Positions 16,887 through 24,521 of a stretch of 64,000 nucleotides of DNA are shown piece after piece. The position numbers and the translations under genes are program-made. Below the pieces are notes generated by a model that was not told the DNA's origin, made no database searches, and was given only the letters and a program-made list of their open reading frames with translations. Positions within the stretch are counted from its first letter, which is position 1. Each line of letters opens with the position of its first letter. The stretch lies in assembly GCA_019637095.1 (NCBI GenBank), contig JAHBWG010000014.1:60392-124391 (forward strand), read 5' to 3'. The stretch is from Sandaracinaceae bacterium (lineage in GTDB: Bacteria; Myxococcota_A; Polyangia; Polyangiales; Sandaracinaceae).

Positions 16887-17624
16887 GTGCGCTCGATGCT
16901 GCAGTACGTCGTCTCGCTCTCGGTCGCGCTCGTGTTGCTCGGGGCCTGCGATGGGGGCGCGGAGCGCTGCGTCGCGGGCATGACCGTGGAGTGCGCGTGT
17001 CCGGGCGGCGGGCGCGGCGTGCAGACGTGCGCCGGCGACGGTTCGTTCGGCGCGTGCGAGTGCCCGACCGACGCGGGCGCGCCAGCGCCGGACGGGGGCG
17101 CGAGCGACGCGGGCGCCCTCGACGGCGGGGCGGGCGACGGCGGCGCGAGCGATGCCGGAGAGGACGCGGGCTCGTGCCCCACGTACGTCGGCGCGGTCTC
17201 GGGACAGCCGTCGGGTTGGAGCTACTCGGGCGCCTTCGGCTTCGCGGCGGGCGCCGCGCAGTGCGTCGCGCTCGGGGCCGACCACGTCTGCGACTACGAG
17301 GAGCTGCGGCGGGCCGAGCTCGCGGGAGAGCTCGGCGCGATCGCGGCGGGCCAGACGTTCTGGCTCCACCGGCTCACGACCGTCGACGTCGGCGGCGTCC
17401 CCTCGGCGCCCGGCCCCGGCGGGCGCTGCAACGAGTGGACGTACATCGGCAACGCGCTCGCTGACGGCGAGTACGTGGAGTTCGCGGTCGCAGGGACGCC
17501 CACCTATCACTTCGACGACGACACGGCGTACAGCGGCATCCCCGGCGACGGGCACGCGCGGCCCGGCCTCGACTGCGGCGGCGTGAGCCGGGCGATCCCG
17601 TGCTGCGCGGCGGCTTGTCCCTGA
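16887..17624 (+). CDS. lipoprotein with Asp-Gly-Ala linker and Cys-rich domain
   Basis: 245 residues. GTG 16887 follows GGGAGG at a suitable distance; ATG 16896 is an alternative. The lipobox is LLGAC near residue 20. A short Cys-rich part (MTVECACPGGGRGVQTC, then GACEC) resembles the phrase found before GASDAGALDGG linkers in other myxobacterial lipoproteins. The C-terminal 150 residues contain CDYEELRRAELAGELG and CNEWTYIGNALADGEYVEF, and end in cysteines. This domain is common in such secreted proteins but has no function I can name. It ends 16 bases from the convergent gene's stop. Confidence 0.7.
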   Translation: MRSMLQYVVSLSVALVLLGACDGGAERCVAGMTVECACPGGGRGVQTCAGDGSFGACECPTDAGAPAPDGGASDAGALDGGAGDGGASDAGEDAGSCPTYVGAVSGQPSGWSYSGAFGFAAGAAQCVALGADHVCDYEELRRAELAGELGAIAAGQTFWLHRLTTVDVGGVPSAPGPGGRCNEWTYIGNALADGEYVEFAVAGTPTYHFDDDTAYSGIPGDGHARPGLDCGGVSRAIPCCAAACP

Positions 17625-17640
17625 GCGTACCGCGCTCCGG

Positions 17641-18714
17641 CTACTCGCCGGGGCCGAGCAGGCGGCCGCCGCCTTTGCCCTGACGGCCGAGGGGCCGGTG
17701 GAGCACGATCTCGCGGCCCGCGGCGTGGCCGTGCAGCAGGGCGCCGACCTGCGTCGTGCGATTCCCGCCCACGCTCACGACGCGAGGGTTGCGGCGCTCG
17801 TAGAAGTCGCGGAGCCCCGCGTCGGGCACCCAGACGAGGCCCGTGCCCGAGAGCGTCGTGCGCTGCTCGCGCAGCTTCTCGGCGAAGCCGCTCACCACAC
17901 CACGCAAGAACGCTTGTCGGGCGCGGCCGCCGAGCCGAGGCTTCGCTTCCTTCCAGAGACGGTCGGCGGTGCCTGACAAGAAGTCGTGCACGTACTCCGC
18001 CATCTCCACGCTGGCCGGCGTGCCGGTGATCTCGAGCACCGTCGCGTCCTCGGCGCTCGCCACGTCGTAGGTGTCGACCCACAGCGTCTCGACGTGGAAG
18101 TGCGCGCGCAGCAAGGCCGCGAGCGCGTAGCGCGCCGCGCTGATGCGCTTCTGGGCGGGACCGATCCAGCGCACCGTGTATTGCGGCGAATGCAGCCGCT
18201 CCTCCAGGTTGTGGCGCAAGAGGATCTCGCGCGCGCGCAGCATCGCGAGCTCGGCCTCGTGTTGGTTGGAGCTGCCCGCGAGCGCGAGCAGGCGCCGCAC
18301 CTTCTCGCGCAGCCGCTCGATGCGCGCGTCCTCTTCCGTCGGCGCGCCGTTCGTCGTGGGCGTGCCGGTGGCGGAGGCGTCGATCCCGCGCTGCTCGCAG
18401 ACGCGCTGGAACGCCGGCCCGTGGGCCGACTCGTCTCGCACGCCGAGCACCTCGTGCACGTACTGGTGCGCCATCTCGTGGACGAGCACCTCGCGCACGT
18501 GCAGCCAGGAGACCTCGAGCACCAGCGGGCGGGAGATCTCGATCCGCCGCTCCGACGGGTGCCAGCGACCGAGCGTCGCGCGACCGTCCCCGAGCGCGAG
18601 CCCTGGTGCGGTGAGCTGGTTGCCGAAGCGCGCCCAGTTCTCCCGGTCGTAGTCGCGCCGCAGCCGGCGCAGCAGCGCCGCGCACAGCTCCGCGCTCAGC
18701 GAGGGCGAGTCCAT
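17641..18714 (-). CDS. SprT-like/DUF2786 zinc-binding protein
   Basis: 357 residues from ATG 18714, chosen because the upstream extension reads through the repeat element. The N-terminal third carries HEMAHQYVHE (about residues 80-90), an HExxH zinc-peptidase motif in a SprT-like context (VLVHEMAHQ), with a further His in SAHGPAF. Residues about 135-175 match DUF2786 (LREKVRRLLALAGSSNQHEA). The C-terminal half (FLSGTADRLWKEAKPRLGGR) often accompanies DUF2786. It is cytoplasmic, with no signal sequence. SprT-type proteins act on DNA-protein crosslinks or as minigluzincins; that role here is only an inference. Confidence 0.75.
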   Translation of the reverse strand: MDSPSLSAELCAALLRRLRRDYDRENWARFGNQLTAPGLALGDGRATLGRWHPSERRIEISRPLVLEVSWLHVREVLVHEMAHQYVHEVLGVRDESAHGPAFQRVCEQRGIDASATGTPTTNGAPTEEDARIERLREKVRRLLALAGSSNQHEAELAMLRAREILLRHNLEERLHSPQYTVRWIGPAQKRISAARYALAALLRAHFHVETLWVDTYDVASAEDATVLEITGTPASVEMAEYVHDFLSGTADRLWKEAKPRLGGRARQAFLRGVVSGFAEKLREQRTTLSGTGLVWVPDAGLRDFYERRNPRVVSVGGNRTTQVGALLHGHAAGREIVLHRPLGRQGKGGGRLLGPGE

Positions 18715-18744
18715 CGCTCGCCCTCTTAGCACGCCGAGACCAGG

Positions 18745-18898
18745 GGGGACGATCCTCGTCATCTCGTCGTTCTAGGGGACGATCCTCGTCATCTCGTCAT
18801 TCCGCTCTGGCCGAATCGAAGCGGCCTGGCGAGAAAGACGAAATGACAGGATCGTCCCCTCAGCGATCAGGGGACGATCCTCGTCATCTCGTCATTCC
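18745..18898. repeat. REP-like cluster: three direct and one inverted copy
   Basis: Units beginning GGGGACGATCCT and continuing into CGTCATCTCGTCATT occur at 18745-18771, 18775-18803 and 18870-18898. An inverted, slightly shorter unit ending AGGATCGTCCCC is at 18840-18859. Copies 2 and the inverted unit can pair into a long hairpin enclosing about 36 bases. The cluster fills the 225-base gap between the starts and ends of two same-strand genes (17641-18714 and 18940-19386). It resembles REP/BIME elements moved by IS200-type (TnpREP) transposases; no such transposase is in the window. Confidence 0.75.
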
Positions 18899-18939
18899 CA
18901 CGAGAGCGGCCGCGAACGACGACGCGAGGCAGAGCGCCC

Positions 18940-19386
18940 TCACGGCGACACGATGCGCAGCAGCTGCACGTCGAACACGAGCATCCCCGCGGGGCGTCCC
19001 GGCTGACCGCGGTAGGCGAGCGCCTCGGGGATCCAGAGCCGCCGGCTCTCACCCTCGACCATGAGCTGCACACCCTCCGTCCACCCCGCGATCACGCCGT
19101 TCAGCGGGAACTGGATCGGCTCACCGCGCGCGACGGAGGAGTCGAACATCGCGCCGTCGGTCGTCCAGCCCGTGTAGTGGACCTCGACCGTGCTCGTCGG
19201 GCCCGGGTGCCGGGTGCCCTCGCCGCGCAACAGGACGCGGCTCGCGAGCCCGGACGCGGTGCGCTCGGCGTCGTCGGGCGGCGCCGCCACGTCGCTCGGC
19301 GCGGGCACCTCCGCGCCCACCGAGGTCCGCGCGTCCGCGCAGCCGACCGCACACAGCATCACGAGCCCGAAGAGTGAGCGAGTCAT
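18940..19386 (-). CDS. FKBP-type peptidyl-prolyl isomerase, lipoprotein
   Basis: 148 residues. The lipobox is CAVGC near residue 16. The FKBP domain spans about residues 50-148: VEVHYTGWTTDGAMFDSS, then GVIAGWTEGVQLM, then IPEALAYR and the terminal FDVQLLRI. The expected active-site aromatic residues (Y, F, D, W) are visible. It accelerates proline isomerisation in periplasmic or surface protein folding. Its length is normal for a minimal FKBP with a lipoprotein leader. Confidence 0.9.
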   Translation of the reverse strand: MTRSLFGLVMLCAVGCADARTSVGAEVPAPSDVAAPPDDAERTASGLASRVLLRGEGTRHPGPTSTVEVHYTGWTTDGAMFDSSVARGEPIQFPLNGVIAGWTEGVQLMVEGESRRLWIPEALAYRGQPGRPAGMLVFDVQLLRIVSP

Positions 19387-19395
19387 CGCGCGCGC

Positions 19396-19401
19396 AGTGT
19401 A
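19396..19401 (-). promoter_or_regulatory. -10 box TACACT upstream of FKBP gene
   Basis: TACACT on the minus strand lies nine bases before ATG 19386, separated only by a GC alternation with no Shine-Dalgarno sequence. It suggests a leader of zero to three bases. Confidence 0.4.
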
Positions 19402-19518
19402 CCCAGCGCGCGCGCGACGGCGACGCTCTTCTCCGCTTGGCTCGCCGCGGTCCGGGGCCAGGGCGGAGAGGAACGTCGCCGGCGACGGCGGACGGCGCGG
19501 ACACGCCGTCCGATCCCT

Positions 19519-21150
19519 TCATGCGCGGGGGGTGACCCGGAAGAGCTGGTGCGGATCGGAGTTGCTCGCGCCTCGCGCGCGGACGATGACCGCGTCCGCA
19601 TCGATGTGCAGTTGGAACGGGCGCCCGGGGATCGGGATCGACGCGGTGGATCCGTCGGTGTTCCGCACGAACAGGCTGATCGCGCTCGTGGTGCCGAATA
19701 GGAAGTAGACGCGCCCGGCGGAGTCCATGACCGCGTCCGCGATCGTGCCCGTGCCCGTGGGCAGATCGAGCGGCAGCGCGTCGATCGCCGCGGCGGCTTG
19801 CGCCGTGTCGACCGCCATCAGCGTCTCGCCGGTGGCGGCCTGCAACAGGATGCGCGAGCCGCTGACGGAGAGGACGCGCGCGAACGCCGTCCCGGCGCCG
19901 CCTCCACCACCGAACGCCAGGCCGCCGGTTCCGTCGAACGTGATGGCGAAGCCCGCGCCCGAGGCGTCGGCGATCGTGCGCGTCACTTGCCCCGTGGCGT
20001 CGACGCGCACCAGGCGGCCGGGAAGCGGACCGCTCTCGCTGCGGAGCGTTCCGTCCGCGACCACGAGCCAGATGCCGTCCTGGCTGCCGAGGTCGGATGC
20101 GACGTCGGCCACGTGCACGACGCTCGGGTCGGACACGGCGACGGAGGCCGACACGAAGTCCCCGCGGATCCCGGACTGAAGCACCCGCATCGCCGCGGTG
20201 CTCGCGCTGCGCGTCACCCCGATCACGCGCCCGTCGCCCGTCGCCGCGACGAGCGGACCGAAGCTCGTGAACGCCTCCTTCGGCGCGCGCCCGTCGAAGC
20301 CGAAGCGCGTGCCGTTGAGCCAGAGATCGCCGCGCCGATCGAGGGCCACGTGAGTCGGGAAAGGTCCGCTCACCTGCATGTTCACGGGGCCGCTCGTCTG
20401 GCGCGAGAGGTCGGGCAGCGCGAGCCGCACGAGCCGCGCGTCCCCGTTCGGGTCGCGGCCCTGGTACACGAGCGCACCGTGGCCGACCGCGGTGACCCCA
20501 CCCGAGCGCTCGATCGGCGCGCCGAGCGGGAGCTGCTGCACGCAGAACGAGCCGTCGGTCAGGCACGCCGGCGCCTCACCCACCGGGCCCGAGAGCGTCC
20601 CGCACGCGGTGAGGCCGAGCGAGCCGCAGCTCGGCTCGCTCCCCGACAGGCGCACGCCGGCGGCCGCCGTCGTGCCGCCGCGCTCGAGCGGGATCTGCAC
20701 GCGCACCGCGTCGAACGCGAGCGGCTCGACCAGGCGCCACGCGTCGTCGGTGCGGACCCACACGCGCACCTCGTCTGCGCCCGCGCCGTGGCCGCGCCGC
20801 GCCTCCACGTCGACCGGCAGGATCAAGGTGGCGCCGGCGCCGAGCGACAGCGTCTCCGGGACGACGCGGAACTGCGGCCCGACGCGCTCCGCGCCCTCGG
20901 GGAGCGGCGTGTCGTCGATCACCGCCTCCACGGTGATCACCGCCGTCTCGGCCAGCGCGCCCGCGGGGACGTGCAGCGCGACGCCCTCCAGCGCCGTGCC
21001 CGCCGCGCCGACGATCGCGCCGCCCTCGGGTCCGATGGGCGCCTCCATCCGGAAGTCGTCGGACGCGTCGAGCGGCTCCGCTTCGCACCCGAGCCCACCG
21101 ATCGCCCCGAGCATCCCGATGACCACGAGGAACTTTCCATGCTGTCTCAC
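19519..21150 (-). CDS. ZU5-like domain lipoprotein with propeller-like region
   Basis: 543 residues from GTG 21150, fixed by AAGGAGG seven bases upstream and by the signal peptide and lipobox that follow (LGAIGGLGC). Residues about 35-140 form a ZU5-like beta domain (IGPEGGAIVG, VALHVPAGALAETAVITVEA). A Cys pair region follows (CGSLGLTACGTLSGPVGEAP), then about 300 residues of repeats reading like a beta-propeller (DRRGDLWLNGTRFGFDG, DSAGRVYFLFG). ZU5 domains in eukaryotes mediate protein contacts; the bacterial role is unknown. A paralogous ZU5-like start occurs in the lipoprotein at 34706-36043. Confidence 0.75.
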   Translation of the reverse strand: MRQHGKFLVVIGMLGAIGGLGCEAEPLDASDDFRMEAPIGPEGGAIVGAAGTALEGVALHVPAGALAETAVITVEAVIDDTPLPEGAERVGPQFRVVPETLSLGAGATLILPVDVEARRGHGAGADEVRVWVRTDDAWRLVEPLAFDAVRVQIPLERGGTTAAAGVRLSGSEPSCGSLGLTACGTLSGPVGEAPACLTDGSFCVQQLPLGAPIERSGGVTAVGHGALVYQGRDPNGDARLVRLALPDLSRQTSGPVNMQVSGPFPTHVALDRRGDLWLNGTRFGFDGRAPKEAFTSFGPLVAATGDGRVIGVTRSASTAAMRVLQSGIRGDFVSASVAVSDPSVVHVADVASDLGSQDGIWLVVADGTLRSESGPLPGRLVRVDATGQVTRTIADASGAGFAITFDGTGGLAFGGGGGAGTAFARVLSVSGSRILLQAATGETLMAVDTAQAAAAIDALPLDLPTGTGTIADAVMDSAGRVYFLFGTTSAISLFVRNTDGSTASIPIPGRPFQLHIDADAVIVRARGASNSDPHQLFRVTPRA

Positions 21151-21162
21151 GTCATGCCTCCT

Positions 21163-21187
21163 TCGCGCGACCCTCTGCGTCGCGCGA
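21163..21187. promoter_or_regulatory. perfect inverted repeat beside the ribosome-binding site
   Basis: TCGCGCGAC-N7-GTCGCGCGA is a 9-base perfect inverted repeat abutting the AAGGAGG of the ZU5-like lipoprotein gene. It could be a repressor site or an mRNA hairpin next to the ribosome-binding site. Confidence 0.45.
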
Positions 21188-21260
21188 CGGTGCGCAGCGC
21201 AACGCACGTGCCGCAGCGCAGCGCTCGACGCGCACGTGGCTGCGGGCCGGCGTCCGCCTC

Positions 21261-21292
21261 TGACACGTCATGGCGGGCCTGTGACGCGTCAC
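21261..21292. promoter_or_regulatory. tandem TGACRCGTCA operator-like sites
   Basis: TGACACGTCA (21261-21270) and TGACGCGTCA inside the palindrome GTGACGCGTCAC (21281-21292) are spaced 21 bases centre to centre, two helical turns. They sit about 110-140 bases upstream of the ZU5-like lipoprotein gene and downstream of the ceramidase-like gene. Confidence 0.5.
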
Positions 21293-21332
21293 GGCGCGAG
21301 CCGCTGCGCGAGGCACCCTCGTCGAGCTCGGA

Positions 21333-23867
21333 TCAGAGCCGCGCGTCGCCGCGGTTTCCGTGCGGGTCGATCACGACGACACGCTCGACGGGCGCGGCGC
21401 TCGCCGGCGTCACGCGCAGCGCGCCCGGCGCCTCGAGCGCGACGCCCGCGATCGTCTCGACGTCCGCGCCGCGGTGCAGCTCGATGGTGAGCGGACCGAC
21501 GTCGAGCGGGACGAGCTGGTTCATCAGGCCGCTCATGCGCAAGAGCCGCCAGCCTTCCGCCGGCGTGAAGCCCACGTCGATCGCGATCGCGTCGCCCTCC
21601 GCGCGCGCGGAGACGGTGAGCGGCGCGGGCACCACCTCGAACGGATCGCTCGTCACCGTGTAGCCCGTGCCCTCGACGCGGAAGCGGTAGCGCCCGAGCG
21701 GCGCCGACGGCCGGTCGGCGAGCTCGCCCGCCCAGTGCACCGCCTGCCACTCGAGCGCCCAGTAGTGCGTGCGCGGCGCCGGCTGCGCGCGCAGCGGCAG
21801 CGGCGTCCAGATCAGGATCAGATCCCCGTCGTCGACGACGCGCCCGCTGCGCCGCCGCACCGGCTCGAACGCGCCGTCGACCTCGCGCTCGAGGATCGGT
21901 CGCGGCGTCCCGCCCAGCGGGTCCTCGCCGATCCAGACGAAGCGCGCGACGCCGGTCACGCGCGGGATCGCCGGCTCGGGTTGCCCTCGGGTCGGGCGCA
22001 CGAAGCCGCGCACGTACACCTCGTCCGGTACGGCGTCGGGCACCGTCCCGGCCTGCGGCGCCGGATCGGGCGCGGGGGTGAGCCCGTCGCCGAACGTCGG
22101 CGCGACGACCCGATCGGTGCCGCCCGCCGCCGCGTCCTCGCGCGCGTCGGTCGCGGCGAGCGCGAGCAGCTCGAGCAGCCGCTCGCCGAGGTACTCGCCC
22201 TCGAGCGGGCCCCAGCTGTTGATCGACGGCTCGAACCCGCCCGCGAGCCAGTCCTCGGGCCCGAGCACGTAGCCGACGTGTCCCTGCGCGTAGCCGAGCA
22301 CGAACGTGCGCTCGCGCCCCCACGGCGAGCGCTCGCGCACCCCGCGTGCCCACGGCACGACCGGCTCGCCGGGCGCCGACGCGAACAGGTACTCCCCGAG
22401 GCGCATCGCCGTGAGCGTGGTGCGCGTCGAGACGCAGAGCGGCGCGCGCTCGAACTCGAAGTCGAGCAGGATCCCGAGGATCTGCGTCGCCCGCGCGATC
22501 TGCGCGCACGAGTGGTAGGCGGGCAGGTCGCGCGTGTTCGGCATCCGCGCGATGTCGAGCATCGCGTTGGCGAGGTCGCCGCAGAGCGCGGCGCCGGTGG
22601 GCGCGTTGAACTCGTCGATCGGCGAGAGGATCGCGCCGCTCGCCGAGAAGATCTCGCGATCGCACTCGCGCGCGCCGTCCCACGGGGCGTACTCGAGCGC
22701 GCCGTCACGCACCGTGAACGTGCGCCAGTCGGGCCCCATCGGGACCGAGCGCGTCACCATCTCGAGCTCGATCGTGTCGCGCATCGCCTCGCCCGCGCGC
22801 TCGAACAGCGCGTAGAGCGCGTCGACGGCCCAGCGCCCGTTCTCCTCGTTGCGCGCGAAGTCCCAGCGCGGCTCGTCGCCGCGGTACGCGAGGTGCCCCT
22901 CGCTCGCGCCGAGCACGTCGCCCGCCGCGCCCTGCAGGTGCATCACGAGCACCTCGTGATCGAAGCGCTCCTCGAGCAGCCGGTCGTACATCCCGCTCGC
23001 GTCGGTCGAGAACACCGACACGTCGTCGTCGAGGATCGCCGAGTGGACGCCGAAGATCGGCACGACGGCCAGCGGCGTTCCGTCGGCGCGCTCCACGCGG
23101 ATCAGCGCGACCTCGTCGTCCTTGCCGGACTCGCCCGGGTGCAACGCGTCGTTCTCGGGGCGGCGGTCGTACGAGACGCGGTCGAGCGGGTCGAAGCCGG
23201 TCGCGGTGGCGATCCCGATGCGCGCCGGGACCATCGCGCCGAGCGCGCGGCTCGCCGCCTCGGTCATGCGATCGATCAGCCGCGCGCGGACCGAGCCGCG
23301 CACCGGGCCCCCGCCGACCTGGAACTTCGTGTCCGCCGAGTACTGCGCGGGCCCCGTGTGCGTGTGGCTCGCGAGCCAGAGCACCTTGCCCGCCATCGAC
23401 GGCCCGAGGCGCTCCGTCACCTCGTGCGTGATCGTGTCGTCGGCGAAGATGCTGTCGGTGCGGATCAGCACCACCGTCTCGTCGCCGGCGCGGATCGCCA
23501 GCGCCTTGACGCGCGGGATCGTCTCGACGCCGACCGACGGCGTGAAGCTGCCCGAGAGGTACACCTCGCGGCGATCGACCCAGCCTTGGTTCTCGATCGG
23601 GGCGGCGCGCGAGGTGTTGCCGCCGAGCGCGGCGCCGACCGGCAGCGCGAGCGGGAGGTCCGCGAGCCCGACCTCGATCGCGCCGGCGCTCACGACGCCG
23701 CCGGCGTTCGCGGTCGGCGGCAGCGGCGCGTAGGCGCAGTGGTCGGTGGAGGCGGGCTCGGGCGGGGGGCGCGCGGCGTCGAGCGCGACGCCCGCGTCCT
23801 CGGGCGCGGTGCCGTCACAGGCGAGCGCGAACGCGAGCGCGAGCATGGGGAGCGGAGGGCGGCGCAC
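21333..23867 (-). CDS. neutral-ceramidase-like lipoprotein
   Basis: 844 residues, starting at a GTG eight bases after a TATGAT box. The signal peptide ends in lipobox LALAC. Residues about 60-480 resemble the N-terminal domain of neutral ceramidases: VLWLASHTHTGPAQYSAD carries the zinc-ligand HTHxGP motif, and later VMHLQGAAGDVLG matches the conserved GxxGD segment. The nucleophile region, usually H.xSM, reads FGVHSAILDDD, so the catalytic serine appears to be replaced by Ile. The C-terminal 200 residues look like beta-sandwich modules (YRFRVEGTGYTVTSDPFEV). It may hydrolyse an amide-linked lipid by another residue or be non-catalytic. Confidence 0.75.
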   Translation of the reverse strand: MRRPPLPMLALAFALACDGTAPEDAGVALDAARPPPEPASTDHCAYAPLPPTANAGGVVSAGAIEVGLADLPLALPVGAALGGNTSRAAPIENQGWVDRREVYLSGSFTPSVGVETIPRVKALAIRAGDETVVLIRTDSIFADDTITHEVTERLGPSMAGKVLWLASHTHTGPAQYSADTKFQVGGGPVRGSVRARLIDRMTEAASRALGAMVPARIGIATATGFDPLDRVSYDRRPENDALHPGESGKDDEVALIRVERADGTPLAVVPIFGVHSAILDDDVSVFSTDASGMYDRLLEERFDHEVLVMHLQGAAGDVLGASEGHLAYRGDEPRWDFARNEENGRWAVDALYALFERAGEAMRDTIELEMVTRSVPMGPDWRTFTVRDGALEYAPWDGARECDREIFSASGAILSPIDEFNAPTGAALCGDLANAMLDIARMPNTRDLPAYHSCAQIARATQILGILLDFEFERAPLCVSTRTTLTAMRLGEYLFASAPGEPVVPWARGVRERSPWGRERTFVLGYAQGHVGYVLGPEDWLAGGFEPSINSWGPLEGEYLGERLLELLALAATDAREDAAAGGTDRVVAPTFGDGLTPAPDPAPQAGTVPDAVPDEVYVRGFVRPTRGQPEPAIPRVTGVARFVWIGEDPLGGTPRPILEREVDGAFEPVRRRSGRVVDDGDLILIWTPLPLRAQPAPRTHYWALEWQAVHWAGELADRPSAPLGRYRFRVEGTGYTVTSDPFEVVPAPLTVSARAEGDAIAIDVGFTPAEGWRLLRMSGLMNQLVPLDVGPLTIELHRGADVETIAGVALEAPGALRVTPASAAPVERVVVIDPHGNRGDARL

Positions 23868-23875
23868 GGCTCGGC

Positions 23876-23881
23876 ATCATA
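23876..23881 (-). promoter_or_regulatory. -10 box TATGAT, leaderless-type
   Basis: TATGAT on the minus strand is eight bases before GTG 23867, with no Shine-Dalgarno sequence. It is one of two such boxes in the 82-base divergent intergenic region. Confidence 0.55.
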
Positions 23882-23936
23882 GCGCCGTGCCGTGCGCCCC
23901 TCGCGCTAACAGCGCCCTGACACCCGCGCGGTGCGG

Positions 23937-23942
23937 TACGGT
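23937..23942 (+). promoter_or_regulatory. -10 box TACGGT, leaderless-type
   Basis: TACGGT lies seven bases before GTG 23950 and selects that start over the long upstream frame, which runs antisense through the ceramidase-like gene. Confidence 0.45.
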
Positions 23943-23949
23943 CGCGCTC

Positions 23950-24423
23950 GTGTTGCCTCCGCCGATCGCCGGCCTCGATCCGCGCGCGCTCCTCGGGCGC
24001 TGGCACATCGCCGCGACGACGCTGGGCTTCTGGCGCGGGCGCTCGGACGCGACCGTCGAGTACGCCGCGCGCGCGGACGGCCGCTGGGACGACACGCTCC
24101 GCTTCCGCGCCGGCACGCGCGAGCGCGCGCTCGCCGGGCTCGACACCCCGCTCCCGGAGCGCCCGGGGTTCTTCCGCTGGCGCGGGGCCGGCTGGCTCGC
24201 GTGGTGCACCTCGACCTGGGGCTTCGTCGCGCTCGACCCGGCGGGCGCGTGGGCCGTGACGTGGTTCTCGCGCGCCACGCTCGGCGTCACGCCCGAGGGG
24301 ATGGACGTCTACGGGCGCGCGCCGCTCGCGGAGGCGGCGCTCCAGCGCGTCCTCGAGGAGATCCGCGCGCGGCCCGAGCTCCCGCAGCTCGACGGCTGGT
24401 TCTCGATCCCGCGCGCCCGCTGA
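23950..24423 (+). CDS. lipocalin-like small protein
   Basis: 157 residues from GTG (TTG follows directly). The opening DPRALLGRWHIAATTLGFW and following beta-rich sequence (ATVEYAARADGRWDDTLRF, FFRWRGAGWLAW) resemble bacterial lipocalins of the Blc type (GxW motif near the N-terminus), which bind lipids. There is no signal peptide, unlike Blc, so it would be cytoplasmic. It is divergent from the ceramidase-like gene with only 82 bases between starts, which suggests a lipid-related link, but that is inference. Confidence 0.6.
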   Translation: MLPPPIAGLDPRALLGRWHIAATTLGFWRGRSDATVEYAARADGRWDDTLRFRAGTRERALAGLDTPLPERPGFFRWRGAGWLAWCTSTWGFVALDPAGAWAVTWFSRATLGVTPEGMDVYGRAPLAEAALQRVLEEIRARPELPQLDGWFSIPRAR

Positions 24424-24521
24424 GGGTTGGGGTCGCGCGGGATCGACGCGCCGCCGCCACCCGCGCCGCGTGACGCGCGACGCCGTGACCCGATCCGCGC
24501 AGCCTGGGCCACGGACGGGAC

